A stretch of DNA of 64,000 nucleotides from an uncultured Eubacteriales bacterium (lineage in GTDB: Bacteria; Bacillota; Clostridia; Oscillospirales; CAG-272): NCBI GenBank assembly GCA_905205065.1, contig CAJLCI010000001.1, forward strand, positions 124,001-188,000. The letters run 5' to 3'. The position numbers and the translations under genes were made by a program. The stretch's first letter is position 1. Every line of letters begins with the position of its first letter. The notes beneath the pieces were generated by a model. The model was not told the DNA's origin, searched no databases, and saw nothing but the letters and a program-made list of their open reading frames with translations. Below, one piece after another: positions 36,514-45,253 of the stretch.

Positions 36514-37464
36514 TTATTCCTCTTCTTTCTTTAGATCAAGACCTAAAGAATGCAGCTTAAAGATAACTTCTTCAAGCGATTTTTTTCCAAGATTTCTGAC
36601 TTTAATCATATCCGCTTCAGTACGATTTGTTAAATCCTCTACCGTATCAATTCCAGCACGCTTCAGACAATTGAAGCTTCTTACGGACATGTCAAGCTCC
36701 TCAATGGTCATCTCAAGGACTTTTTCTTTAATCGTTTCCTCACGTTCAACCATAATCTCTGCCTTCTTTGCCTCATCTGATAAATCGACAAACAAGTTGA
36801 GATGCTCATTGAGTATCTTGGCTCCGAGCGAAATGGCTTCCTTAGCGGAAATCGTTCCGTTCGTCAAAACCTCGAGCGTGAGCTTATCGTAATCGGTATT
36901 ACTTCCGACACGCGTATTTTCTATCTTATAGCTTACATTATATACCGGTGTATATATTGAATCGGTAAATATTACGCCGATTGCCGGCTGACTAAGCTGC
37001 TTATTCTTCTCCTGAGAAACATAGCCGCGGCCATGATCAAAGGTCAGCTCCATATAAAGGCGCGAACCCTCACTCAGCGTCGCAATGTGATGCTCAGGAT
37101 TCAGTATTTCAATGTCAGAATCTTGTTTAATATCTCCTGCTGTTACTTCACGCTCGCCACTGCAGTCAATTATAACTGTTTTGGGCTCGTCGGAATACAG
37201 CTTTGCCGTAATTCCTTTTACATTCAGTACAATTTCAGTGACGTCTTCCTTAACTCCCGGAATCGTGGAAATTTCATGAAGTACGCCCTCAATTTTTATA
37301 CTGGTAACAGCAACGCCGGGAAGTGAGCTGAGAAGTACGCGCCTCAGAGAGTTTCCGAGAGTTGTACCATAGCCTCTTTCAAGCGGTTCAACAATAAACT
37401 TGCCGAATTTTCCATCCTCGCTCATATTTACCGTTGAAATGTTTGGCTTCTCTATTTCTATCAT
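36514..37464 (-). CDS. rpoA: RNA polymerase alpha subunit
   Basis: 316 aa from MIEIEKPNI, 9-10 nt behind CAGGAGGG. N-terminal assembly domain with GYGTTLGNSLRRVLLSSLPG; C-terminal domain (about 250-316) with ELDMSVRSFNCLKRAGIDTVEDLTNRTEADMIKVRNLGKKSLEEV, which binds UP-element DNA and activators. Essential core subunit of transcription. It lies between rpsD and rplQ as in other Firmicutes. Confidence 0.98.
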   Translation of the reverse strand: MIEIEKPNISTVNMSEDGKFGKFIVEPLERGYGTTLGNSLRRVLLSSLPGVAVTSIKIEGVLHEISTIPGVKEDVTEIVLNVKGITAKLYSDEPKTVIIDCSGEREVTAGDIKQDSDIEILNPEHHIATLSEGSRLYMELTFDHGRGYVSQEKNKQLSQPAIGVIFTDSIYTPVYNVSYKIENTRVGSNTDYDKLTLEVLTNGTISAKEAISLGAKILNEHLNLFVDLSDEAKKAEIMVEREETIKEKVLEMTIEELDMSVRSFNCLKRAGIDTVEDLTNRTEADMIKVRNLGKKSLEEVIFKLHSLGLDLKKEEE

Positions 37465-37564
37465 TATTTTCCCTCCTGTATTATCTCTCATTCAGAACAA
37501 TTAAACTTGAGATCAGCTTGACGCGAGACAGATTCCAGACACTCGCGCAAGCATCCGGAAAATC

Positions 37565-38191
37565 TTATTTAGAATAAAGCTCGACGATGAGATGTTCTTC
37601 AAACGGAAAGTCAACGTCTTCTCTCTTGGGAAGTTCTTTAACCGTTGCCTTTACAGCCTCTCTGTCTACTTCAAGCCATTTCGGAGAGGTAGAGGAAGCG
37701 CATCTGTCAATCAGCTCTTTGATACGAACACTTTTGCGGCTGTCTTCCTTAAGTGTGATAACATCTCCAACCTTAAGAATAATCGACGGTATATTTGCCT
37801 TTTTGCCATTAAGAAGAAAATGTCCATGCAACACAAGCTGACGGCATTCGCGGCGGCTTCCTGCAAAGCCCATTCTGTAAATTACATTGTCAAAACGGCG
37901 TTCAAGAAGCGTAAGAAGATTTTCACCGGTAACGCCTTCAGCGCGGTCAGCCTTCAAAAAATAAGACTTGAACTGCTTTTCCTGAACTCCGTAATATCTT
38001 TTTGCCCTCTGCTTCTCACGAAGCTGCATGCCGTATTCTCCTTCTTTTTTTCTGGCAGCGCCATGCTGACCGGGTGCTGTAGGACGACGGTCAATTGAGC
38101 ACTTACCTGTAAGGCAGCGATCGCCCTTCAGAAAGAGTTTCTTACCTTCCCTGCGGCAAAGTCTGCAAGCAGGTCCTGTATATCTTGCCAT
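37565..38191 (-). CDS. rpsD: 30S ribosomal protein S4
   Basis: 208 aa. The N terminus has four cysteines in zinc-binding arrangement (CRLCRREGKKLFLKGDRC...KC), the C+ form of S4. The S4 domain is seen at LERRFDNVIYRMGFAGSRRECRQLVLHGHFLLNGKKANIPS. It is an early 16S rRNA binder. A GGAGG site precedes the start. Confidence 0.98.
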   Translation of the reverse strand: MARYTGPACRLCRREGKKLFLKGDRCLTGKCSIDRRPTAPGQHGAARKKEGEYGMQLREKQRAKRYYGVQEKQFKSYFLKADRAEGVTGENLLTLLERRFDNVIYRMGFAGSRRECRQLVLHGHFLLNGKKANIPSIILKVGDVITLKEDSRKSVRIKELIDRCASSTSPKWLEVDREAVKATVKELPKREDVDFPFEEHLIVELYSK

Positions 38192-38298
38192 TTTAGTTTT
38201 TATTCCTCCTGTTCAACAATTGTGAAACATGCGAATTTATAAATCACGTAACCGCATTCAAGCGGTCTTTCCCATCCGAAACCGAACGTAAAAAGAAA

Positions 38299-38694
38299 TT
38301 AAACGCGTCTTCTTTTAGGGGGCCTGCAGCCATTGTGCGGAATAGGTGTTACATCCTTAATCAAACTGATTTCAAGTCCCGTAGTCTGAAGCGCGCGAAT
38401 CGCAGACTCGCGTCCCGATCCAGGTCCCTTCACATAAACCTCAACAGTCTTCATTCCGTGATCAATCGCTTTCTTTGCAGCCGCTTCCGATGCGCTCTGA
38501 GCCGCAAAAGGTGTAGACTTACGTGAACCCTTAAAGCCCATTTCACCGGCAGACGCCCACGATACAGCGTTTCCGTGAATATCTGTAATTGTAACGATTG
38601 TATTGTTGAATGTAGCACTGATATGCGCTGCGCCGCGTTCAATATTCTTTTTCTCACGGCGTTTTTTGATTACTTTTTTTGTTACCTTTGCCAT
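38299..38694 (-). CDS. rpsK: 30S ribosomal protein S11
   Basis: 131 aa with GAAHISATFNNTIVTITDIHGNAVSWASAGEMGFKGSRKSTPFAAQ and the conserved KGPGSGRESAIRALQTTGLEI, ending in HNGCRPPKRRRV. Platform protein of the small subunit. It follows rpsM after 18 bp with AAGGAG in the spacer. Confidence 0.98.
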   Translation of the reverse strand: MAKVTKKVIKKRREKKNIERGAAHISATFNNTIVTITDIHGNAVSWASAGEMGFKGSRKSTPFAAQSASEAAAKKAIDHGMKTVEVYVKGPGSGRESAIRALQTTGLEISLIKDVTPIPHNGCRPPKRRRV

Positions 38695-38712
38695 CTGTAC
38701 TCATTCACTCCT

Positions 38713-39081
38713 TTACTTCTTCTTATTAGCTATCGTCTTAGCCGGACCTTTTCTTGTCCTTGCGTTTGTTTTGGTACGCTGTCCCCTTACCGGAAGTCCC
38801 TTGCGGTGACGAATACCACGATAGCAGTTTATTTCAATCATGCGCTTGATGTCAAGTGCAATATCACGGCGAAGGTCACCCTCAACCTTATGATTTGCCT
38901 CAATCTCTTCACGAAGCTTCGCAATCTGTTCCTCTGTAAGCTCCTGCGCGCGAGTATCGGGATTGATGCCTGTTTTTGCAAGTATCTTATTCGATGTGCT
39001 GCGACCTATGCCGTAAATATAGGTAAGAGCAATCTCGATGCGCTTTGCATTTGGAATATCTACTCCTGCAATACGTGCCAT
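38713..39081 (-). CDS. rpsM: 30S ribosomal protein S13
   Basis: 122 aa. MARIAGVDIPNAKRIEIALTYIYGIGRSTSNKIL, then MIEINCYRGIRHRKGLPVRGQRTKTNARTRKGP, are diagnostic. S13 sits in the head of the 30S subunit and contacts the P-site tRNA. Ribosome site AAAGGAG. Confidence 0.98.
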   Translation of the reverse strand: MARIAGVDIPNAKRIEIALTYIYGIGRSTSNKILAKTGINPDTRAQELTEEQIAKLREEIEANHKVEGDLRRDIALDIKRMIEINCYRGIRHRKGLPVRGQRTKTNARTRKGPAKTIANKKK

Positions 39082-39115
39082 CTCTTTTTTTCACTCCTTT
39101 TAGCCCGACAGGAAA

Positions 39116-39229
39116 TCAGCCCTGTCTCTGTTTGTGTTTCGGATTTTCGCATATAACCATGATTTTACCATGGCGGCGGATAATCTTACACTTATCACAT
39201 ATTTTCTTAATGGAAGGTTTTACTTTCAT
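39116..39229 (-). CDS. rpmJ: 50S ribosomal protein L36
   Basis: 37 aa, MKVKPSIKKICDKCKIIRRH then GKIMVICENPKHKQRQG. The zinc-binding CxxC...C...H form is present. It starts one base past the infA stop, behind GAAAGGAATGG that overlaps the end of infA, so the two are translationally close. Confidence 0.97.
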   Translation of the reverse strand: MKVKPSIKKICDKCKIIRRHGKIMVICENPKHKQRQG

Positions 39230-39230
39230 T

Positions 39231-39467
39231 TTAATTACCATTCCTTTCTGCCTTGGTACGCCATGTAATTCGTCCTTTGGTGAGATCATATACAGAGACC
39301 TCTACCGTAACCTTATCACCGGGCAGTATCCAAATATAATTCATTCTCAGCTTTCCGGAAATACGCGCGGTCACGATATGTCCGTTCGGCAGCTGAACCT
39401 TAAAGGTTGCGTTTGGCATTGCTTCGATTACAGTGCCTTCAAATTCAAGAATATCATCCTTTGCCAG
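39231..39467 (-). CDS. infA: Translation initiation factor IF-1, apparent CTG start
   Basis: 78 aa if begun at CTG 39465-39467, reading AKDDILEFEGTVIEAMPNAT after the first residue, the standard IF-1 opening (cf. AKDDVIEVEGTV). The OB-fold continues FKVQLPNGHIVTARISGKLRMNYIWILPGDKVTVEVSVYDLTKGRITWR. Upstream in this frame there is a TAA, then GAA AGC GGA GGG ATT ATT CTG; no ATG, GTG or TTG occurs before an internal ATG at 39419 that would remove the first beta strand. GGAGG lies 7-8 nt before CTG. ATT (39468-39470) is the other candidate start. IF-1 occupies the A site during initiation. Confidence 0.9.
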   Translation of the reverse strand: MAKDDILEFEGTVIEAMPNATFKVQLPNGHIVTARISGKLRMNYIWILPGDKVTVEVSVYDLTKGRITWRTKAERNGN

Positions 39468-39534
39468 AATAATCCCTCCGCTTTCTTATTCAGAATAGTT
39501 GTTTCAGTATTTTTATCTAATCCACATTCAAGCG

Positions 39535-39816
39535 TCAAAGATCGGGAACATCTGCCGCAGCCTTAACAGCCGCAGCTATAGCAGAATCTGTAAAAGCGCC
39601 CTCATAAGACGATAATCCGATCCGCCGCAGATGTCTGAACTTCTTTTTCTTCGGTTTTGAAACAGTTCTGCATCTGCCGTCGGCAATATAGGCATATCCG
39701 TCTTCTGTGCAGCGCAATACAACATGTATTCGCCCCGAATCGCGCCCCGAAAGCGACAAAGCATAGCATCCTTTTTCAAGCTTCTGAGTCATAACCGTAT
39801 TTTCATTATCTTTCAT
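39535..39816 (-). CDS. KOW domain RNA-binding protein
   Basis: 93 aa. EKGCYALSLSGRDSGRIHVVL and DGYAYIADGRCRTVSKPKKKKFRHLR match the KOW/L14e-like proteins that Clostridia encode between map and infA. They are thought to bind RNA, possibly the ribosome, but the role is not settled. Neither the ATG at 39816 nor an internal one at 39792 has a strong ribosome site. The stretch 39468-39534 to infA has the infA Shine-Dalgarno. Confidence 0.8.
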   Translation of the reverse strand: MKDNENTVMTQKLEKGCYALSLSGRDSGRIHVVLRCTEDGYAYIADGRCRTVSKPKKKKFRHLRRIGLSSYEGAFTDSAIAAAVKAAADVPDL

Positions 39817-39839
39817 ACGATACCAAAATATATGTCACA

Positions 39840-40637
39840 TCAGAGCACAACAGGATCTGCGCCGTACGGAATAAAATCCGGTACATTCACGGCTGTGAGA
39901 ATCATGATTCCCTCCTCGGTGAATGCAATCGAATGCTCGTAATGGGCAGAAAGTCCCCCGTCGGCCGTTTTAACTGTCCAGCCGTCGGAAAGTTCCTGTA
40001 CCTCATATGTTCCTGTACAGACCATCGGCTCCACTGCAATTGTCATGCCTTTAAGAAGCCTCGGACCTCTTCCGGAACGTCCGTAATTCGGCACATCGGG
40101 CTGCTCGTGAAGCTCATGGCCTACGCCGTGGCCTACATATCGGCGGACAGATGAAAAACCGTTTTCAGTAACATATGAATCAACAGCGGCTCCAATATCT
40201 CCGATTCTGCCGCCGTTAATATCAGCGGCGGAAATACCGCGCCAAAATGAATTTCTTGTTACCTCTATCAGCTTTTTAGCCTTATCCGAAATCTGTCCCA
40301 CCGCAAATGTACAGGCGCTGTCTCCATGAAAGCCCTTGTAAAAAGCTCCGACATCTATTTTGACAATGTCCCCCTCCTGAAGCAACCTTTGCCCCGAAGG
40401 TATTCCGTGAATTACTTCATCGTTAATACTGATACATGCGCTGCCCGGAAATCCGCCATATCCAAGAAATGAAGGCTTTGCACCATATTTCTCAATATGT
40501 CTGCGAACGACAGTATCTATATGCAGGGTAGAGACTCCCTCCCGAACAGCCTCTCCCCCCATCAGTAATGCCTCGCCGGTAATTTTGCCGGCATCCCGCA
40601 TGACAGAAATCTGTTCCTTGGTTTTAAGCGTTATCAT
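39840..40637 (-). CDS. map: Methionine aminopeptidase, type I
   Basis: 265 aa. KTKEQISVMRDAGKITGEAL, GFPGSACISINDEVIHGIPSGQ, GDIVKIDVGAFYKGFHGDSACTF (metal-ligand Asp), YVGHGVGHELHEQPDVPNYG (His), AVEPMVCTGTYEV (Glu) and HYEHSIAFTEEG (Glu) complete the metal site. It removes the initiator Met from nascent proteins. GAGGGAG precedes the start. Confidence 0.97.
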   Translation of the reverse strand: MITLKTKEQISVMRDAGKITGEALLMGGEAVREGVSTLHIDTVVRRHIEKYGAKPSFLGYGGFPGSACISINDEVIHGIPSGQRLLQEGDIVKIDVGAFYKGFHGDSACTFAVGQISDKAKKLIEVTRNSFWRGISAADINGGRIGDIGAAVDSYVTENGFSSVRRYVGHGVGHELHEQPDVPNYGRSGRGPRLLKGMTIAVEPMVCTGTYEVQELSDGWTVKTADGGLSAHYEHSIAFTEEGIMILTAVNVPDFIPYGADPVVL

Positions 40638-40666
40638 GAAATCGCTCCCTCAGAAAAAATTACCGC

Positions 40667-41299
40667 TCAGCCGTTTAAAGCTTCTAAAGTAAGCTTTGTT
40701 GTATCAGCTACCTCAACCTGCCCGATAACGGTCCTAAGCTTATTCTTTTTTTCATAGTAGTTCTTAAGCGGTTCTGTCTGCTCATGATAAACCTTAAGTC
40801 TGTCAATAACAACAGCAGGATCGTCATCCTTGCGTATTATAAGATCAGCTCCGCATTTGTCACAAATGCCCTCATGCTTCGGCTTATTCCATTCAACATG
40901 GAAAGACGCGCCGCAAACGGGACAAACTCTGCGTCCGCTCATCCTTTCTACAATATCATTGTCAGAAACCTCTATACTGATTACACGGTCAATTTCAACA
41001 CCCATTTCATCAAGCGCTTCAGCCTGAACAACAGTCCGAGGAAAACCGTCTAAAATAAATCCTTTAGCACAGTCATCCTTTGCGAGTCTTTCTTTGATTA
41101 TACCGATAACCACATCATCGGGAACAAGCTTGCCTGCCTCTGTATAAGACATTGCGGCCTTTCCCATCTCAGTTCCTGTCTTAATAGCTTCCCTAATAAT
41201 CGCTCCTGTAGATATTGCAGGAATTCCATAAGTTTTGCTGACAATTTCAGCCTGAGTGCCTTTGCCGGCACCGGGAGCCCCTAAAAATATTATTTTCAT
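40667..41299 (-). CDS. adk: Adenylate kinase with zinc lid
   Basis: 210 aa from MKIIFLGAPGAGKGTQAEI, with AAGGAA 12 nt upstream; an in-frame ATG 33 bp earlier lies before that site. P-loop at 7-14, AMP site GAIIREAI, GFPRTVVQAE, and a lid domain with CPVCG...CDKCG, the Gram-positive zinc form. It interconverts ATP, ADP and AMP. Between secY and map as usual. Confidence 0.97.
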   Translation of the reverse strand: MKIIFLGAPGAGKGTQAEIVSKTYGIPAISTGAIIREAIKTGTEMGKAAMSYTEAGKLVPDDVVIGIIKERLAKDDCAKGFILDGFPRTVVQAEALDEMGVEIDRVISIEVSDNDIVERMSGRRVCPVCGASFHVEWNKPKHEGICDKCGADLIIRKDDDPAVVIDRLKVYHEQTEPLKNYYEKKNKLRTVIGQVEVADTTKLTLEALNG

Positions 41300-41324
41300 A
41301 ATTTTGTGCCATTCCTTACCGACA

Positions 41325-42626
41325 TTATTCAAGGAATCCCTTGTAATGTCTCATAGTCATCTGCGCCTCCAGCTCCGTTACGGTTTCAAGTGCAACACCT
41401 ACTACAATCAGAAGCGAAGAACCTCCGAATGCAATGCTTCCGAGCGAGCTTCCGGTGCAGATATTGACGATAAGCGGAAATACCGCGATAATATCAAGGA
41501 ACAGAGCTCCTATAAGCGTGATTCTTCCGCGTACCTTTCTGATATACTCTACCGTAGGTCTTCCGGAACGTATTCCCTTGATCATGCCTCCGTTTTTCTG
41601 GAGATTATTTGCAATTTCAACAGGATTGAAAGAAATTTCAACATAGAAATATGCAAATGCGATAATCAATATAAACATCAGAGCCGGATAAAACCATGAT
41701 GAATATGAAAAGAACTGCAGAAATCCATGCCAGAAGGTTCCTTCTTCAGGCGTCGGGAAAAGCATCGCAATTGTCGTGGGAAGAGAAACAATTGAGCTTG
41801 CAAAGATGATAGGCATAACTCCGGACATATTGAGTTTAATCGGAAGGAACGAGGACTGACCTCCGTACATTTTCCTACCGACAACCTTCTTGGCATACTG
41901 CACCGGAATACGCCTTTCACTGTTTGTAACAAATACAACAAATACAATTACAGCCAATGCTATAAAGATTATTGCTTCAGCGGCTACAATATACCACGGA
42001 CCGCTCATGAAGAAGGATATGAGCATAGAAACGATCGTCGGACCGCTTGATACGATATTGGCAAAAAGTATCAGTGAAATACCGTTCCCTATACCGAACT
42101 CGTTAATCCTTTCAGCAAGCCACATTACGAGAGCCGAACCGGCAGCATAGCATGCTACGATAACAAAGCCCACGAGTACATTTGCGCCTGTATTTGAAAA
42201 TGAAACAATTGCGTCGTTGGCCTTCATATAAGCATAATAACCATATGCGGTTATAAGCCCAAGTCCGACTGTCGCATAACGTGTAATCGTATTTATTTTT
42301 TTTCTTCCTTCTTCGCCGTCCTTCTGCATTCTTTCAAGTGCAGGAATTGCGATAGTAAGGAGCTGCATTACAATTTGTGCAGTGATATACGGTTGAATAG
42401 ACAATGCAAACAATGTCGCACGCGAGAATGCCTCGCCTGACATAATATTCAGGTACTGGAAAAAGGATCCGTTGCTTGCAGAAAAGTTCTCCGCAAGTAC
42501 ATTCGCATCTACAAACGGAACAGGCATTACAGCTCCCAGTCTGTAGAGCAGAATAATCATAAGTACGAACAACATTTTTCTTCTAAGATCCGGGATCTTG
42601 AAAGCGTTGACTATCGTCTTGAACAC
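41325..42626 (-). CDS. secY: Protein translocase subunit SecY
   Basis: 433 aa with ten membrane helices; signature segments are the plug and helix 2 (SIQPYITAQIVMQLLTIAIPALERMQKDGEEGR), GIGNGISLILFANIVS, and RIPVQYAKKVVGRKMYGGQSSFLPIKLNMSGVMPIIFASS. The start codon is GTG, two bases past the rplO stop, with GAGGTGG inside the rplO end: translational coupling. Channel for protein export across the membrane. Confidence 0.98.
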   Translation of the reverse strand: MFKTIVNAFKIPDLRRKMLFVLMIILLYRLGAVMPVPFVDANVLAENFSASNGSFFQYLNIMSGEAFSRATLFALSIQPYITAQIVMQLLTIAIPALERMQKDGEEGRKKINTITRYATVGLGLITAYGYYAYMKANDAIVSFSNTGANVLVGFVIVACYAAGSALVMWLAERINEFGIGNGISLILFANIVSSGPTIVSMLISFFMSGPWYIVAAEAIIFIALAVIVFVVFVTNSERRIPVQYAKKVVGRKMYGGQSSFLPIKLNMSGVMPIIFASSIVSLPTTIAMLFPTPEEGTFWHGFLQFFSYSSWFYPALMFILIIAFAYFYVEISFNPVEIANNLQKNGGMIKGIRSGRPTVEYIRKVRGRITLIGALFLDIIAVFPLIVNICTGSSLGSIAFGGSSLLIVVGVALETVTELEAQMTMRHYKGFLE

Positions 42627-42627
42627 G

Positions 42628-43068
42628 TTATACCACCTCAGCCTTTCCGCCTGCGGCCTCTATTTTTTCTTTTGCGGAGGTGCTGAAGCAGGAAGCTTTT
42701 ACAGTAAGCTTCTTTGTAATTTCCCCGTTACCGAGAATCTTCAGGCCGTCAAGCGGATTAGTTATAATACGGCGAGACTTAAGTGCCGCCATATCCACAA
42801 CATCACCATCTTCAAAAACATTGAGCTGCGCAACATTTGCAATTGCATAGTTCACTGCAAAACGGTTCTTGAAGCCCCTTTTCGGAAGTCTTCTGTAAAG
42901 CGGAATTTGTCCGCCTTCAAAACCAGGACGTACGCCGCCGCCCGAACGCGCATTCTGACCTTTATGACCTTTTCCAGAGGTTTTTCCGTTTCCGGAACCA
43001 GGACCTCTTCCTACGCGGAAGGAAGCTTTTACCGAGCCTTCCGCAGGTGAAAGTTCATGGAGTTTCAT
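42628..43068 (-). CDS. rplO: 50S ribosomal protein L15
   Basis: 146 aa from MKLHELSPAEGSVKASFRVGRGPGSGNGKTSGKGHKGQNARSGGG, the standard L15 opening. AAAGGA is 12 nt upstream; earlier in-frame ATG codons lie before or next to that site. C-terminal IITNPLDGLKILGNGEITKKLTVKA fits. Late assembly protein of the 50S subunit. Confidence 0.97.
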   Translation of the reverse strand: MKLHELSPAEGSVKASFRVGRGPGSGNGKTSGKGHKGQNARSGGGVRPGFEGGQIPLYRRLPKRGFKNRFAVNYAIANVAQLNVFEDGDVVDMAALKSRRIITNPLDGLKILGNGEITKKLTVKASCFSTSAKEKIEAAGGKAEVV

Positions 43069-43202
43069 CTGTATGAACATTCCTTTCTTTATCGGAGTAC
43101 GAACAGTTACGTTAAGACTCATAGCAAAATTCTGCTCGTTTTTCGATGCCTGATGCCACCGAATAATCTCTCCTTATTTTTTAGAACAAGTTTCCGAATA
43201 AA

Positions 43203-43385
43203 TTACTCGGCAGCCTCTACTTTAACAAGGTGGGCTATTTTTACGATTTTGCCGTCAATAACGCTTCCTGACTCGTGAACAATACTGTCGCCAATCTTAC
43301 GAAGACCGAGAGACTCAGCAGTAAGCTTTTGATTAGGCTTTGCGCCGATGAGGCTCTTTGCGAGTGTGATTTTTACCTTACTCAT
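43203..43385 (-). CDS. rpmD: 50S ribosomal protein L30
   Basis: 60 aa: MSKVKITLAKSLIGAKPNQK then LTAESLGLRKIGDSIVHESG. Standard bacterial L30 length and pattern. GGAGGAG precedes the start. A spacer of 134 bp separates it from rplO. Confidence 0.97.
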   Translation of the reverse strand: MSKVKITLAKSLIGAKPNQKLTAESLGLRKIGDSIVHESGSVIDGKIVKIAHLVKVEAAE

Positions 43386-43397
43386 TTCGGCTCCTCC

Positions 43398-43901
43398 TTA
43401 TTTCTTAAGCGATTCAACAGAGATTCCGCGGATTCTTGCGACCTCTTCAGCCGTACGCAGAGCTTTCAAACCCTCAAAAGTCGCTTTTACAACATTTGTC
43501 GGATTGTTTGAACGGAGACACTTTGCACGGATGTTTTTGATTCCGGCCATCTCCAGAACATCACGGACTGTTCCGCCTGCAATAACTCCGGTACCTTCCG
43601 CAGCCGGCTTAAGCAAAACCTTTCCTGATCCGAATACACCAATAATTTCATGAGGTATTGTAGTACCCTTAAGAGACACTTCGATAAGATTTTTCTTAGC
43701 ATCTTCAATTCCCTTGCGAATAGCATCCGGAACCTCTGCCGCTTTGCCCAAACCGTATCCGACATGTCCGTTTTTGTCACCGACAACCATAATAGCCGTG
43801 AAACGCTGAATACGTCCGCCCTTTACAGTTTTGGATACACGGTTGAGAGCAACAAGCTTTTCCTCAAGTTCCATCGTGGATGCATCTATCTTTTTTATCA
43901 T
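43398..43901 (-). CDS. rpsE: 30S ribosomal protein S5
   Basis: 167 aa. ELEEKLVALNRVSKTVKGGRIQRFTAIMVVGDKNGHVGYGLGKAAEVPDAIRKG is diagnostic, then VLLKPAAEGTGVIAGGTVRDVLEMAGI. It acts in decoding fidelity. CGGAGGG precedes the ATG. Confidence 0.98.
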   Translation of the reverse strand: MIKKIDASTMELEEKLVALNRVSKTVKGGRIQRFTAIMVVGDKNGHVGYGLGKAAEVPDAIRKGIEDAKKNLIEVSLKGTTIPHEIIGVFGSGKVLLKPAAEGTGVIAGGTVRDVLEMAGIKNIRAKCLRSNNPTNVVKATFEGLKALRTAEEVARIRGISVESLKK

Positions 43902-43916
43902 TTCTGTTACCCTCCG

Positions 43917-44276
43917 TTAGAATTTGAGTCCGCCTTCACGGGCGCCTTCTGCAAGCTCTTGTACACGTCCGTGGTAAATATAACCGCCGCGATCGAATAC
44001 AACTTCCTCAATACCATTCTCAATTGCACGTTTTGCAATGAGATTTCCGACCTTGCGGGCAGCCGCCTTATTTCCGCCGCTGCCTTCAAAATCCTTCTCG
44101 ATGCTGTTTGCAGAAACAAGCGTCTTTCCTGCGGCATCGTCGATTATCTGAGCATAAATATTGCTATTGGAGCGGTAAACAGCAAGACGGGGACGCTCCG
44201 GCGTGCCGGAAATTTTTCCTCTGATTCTCTTGTGTCTCATGATACGTCCAATATTTTTATCTTTTTTCGTTATCAT
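43917..44276 (-). CDS. rplR: 50S ribosomal protein L18
   Basis: 119 aa: RHKRIRGKISGTPERPRLAVYRSNSNIYAQIIDD, then ERAIENGIEEVVFDRGGYIYHGRVQELAEGAREGGLKF with only small deviations from family consensus. It binds 5S rRNA. GAAAGGAG precedes the start. Confidence 0.97.
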   Translation of the reverse strand: MITKKDKNIGRIMRHKRIRGKISGTPERPRLAVYRSNSNIYAQIIDDAAGKTLVSANSIEKDFEGSGGNKAAARKVGNLIAKRAIENGIEEVVFDRGGYIYHGRVQELAEGAREGGLKF

Positions 44277-44296
44277 TTCCCGACCACTCCTTTCAT

Positions 44297-44836
44297 TTAT
44301 TTGGCTGACTTACCGGCCTTGCGGCGGATAACTTCACCCTCATATTTAACTCCCTTGCCAAGGTATGGCTCAGGCGGACGGCATTCACGAATCTGAGCTG
44401 AGATCTGACCGACAAGCTGTTTGTCTGTTCCGCGTACGATTACCGTATTGGTGTCAGGAGTCTCAAACGTAATTCCGTCTTTCTCTTCAAACGTTATCGG
44501 ATGAGAATATCCGAGATTGAGCGTCAAAGTTTTTCCGCTCTTCTGAGCTCTGTAACCAACGCCGACAATTTCCAGCTTCTTGGAATATCCCTCGGTTACA
44601 CCGATAACCATATTATTGATAAGCGTCCTTGTGAGACCGTGAAGAGCGCGGTCTTCTTTTTCGTCACTCGGACGGGATACATTAATCACATCTCCGTCCT
44701 TTTTAATAATCATTCTTGAACTAAGAGCCTGTGTAAGAGTTCCAAGCTTGCCCTTAACAGTAACCACATTTCCGTCTGCGATACTGACATCGGTTCCGGC
44801 AGGAATTGCAACAGGCTTTCTACCTATTCTTGACAT
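44297..44836 (-). CDS. rplF: 50S ribosomal protein L6
   Basis: 179 aa: MSRIGRKPVAIPAGTDVSI, LHGLTRTLINNMVIGVTEGYSKKLEIVGVGYRAQ and the end RPPEPYLGKGVKYEGEVIRRKAGKS. Standard length. Located at the base of the L7/L12 stalk. Confidence 0.98.
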   Translation of the reverse strand: MSRIGRKPVAIPAGTDVSIADGNVVTVKGKLGTLTQALSSRMIIKKDGDVINVSRPSDEKEDRALHGLTRTLINNMVIGVTEGYSKKLEIVGVGYRAQKSGKTLTLNLGYSHPITFEEKDGITFETPDTNTVIVRGTDKQLVGQISAQIRECRPPEPYLGKGVKYEGEVIRRKAGKSAK

Positions 44837-44857
44837 TATACCTTCCTCCCTTACCGA

Positions 44858-45253
44858 TTACCAAACGAAAGCAAGAACTTCGCCGCCGACGTTTTCGGAG
44901 CGGGCCTGCTTATCTGTCATTATTCCTTTAGACGTAGAAATAATAGCTACGCCGAGACCATTCATAACCTTAGGCATATCCTCGCAGCTTGAGTAAATGC
45001 GAAGTCCAGGCTTTGATACACGGCGAAGTCCCTGAATTGTCTTCTGCTTACCGTTGTATTTCAGAGTGATTCTGATAATCCCCTGTTTGCCGTCCTCAAT
45101 TACCTGATAGCTTTTAATATAACCTTCCTTAACAAGAATGTCGGCGATAGATTTTTTCATATTTGACGCCGGAACATCCACTGTTTCATGCTTTGCATTG
45201 TTAGCATTGCGGATTCTTGTAAGCATATCCGCAATTACATCTGACATTTGCAT
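44858..45253 (-). CDS. rpsH: 30S ribosomal protein S8
   Basis: 131 aa: SDVIADMLTRIRNANNAKHETVDVPAS...ILVKEGYI and GLGVAIISTSKGIMTDKQARSENVGGEVLAFVW. A primary 16S binder and, in other bacteria, the translational regulator of the spc operon. GGAGG precedes the start. Upstream lies an unusually long 269-bp spacer to rpsN. Confidence 0.98.
   Translation of the reverse strand: MQMSDVIADMLTRIRNANNAKHETVDVPASNMKKSIADILVKEGYIKSYQVIEDGKQGIIRITLKYNGKQKTIQGLRRVSKPGLRIYSSCEDMPKVMNGLGVAIISTSKGIMTDKQARSENVGGEVLAFVW

Noticed and set aside
39231..39419. IF-1 beginning at the internal ATG 39419
   Set aside because: It would lack the conserved AKDD...EGTV strand, which is present in frame upstream behind a good ribosome site.
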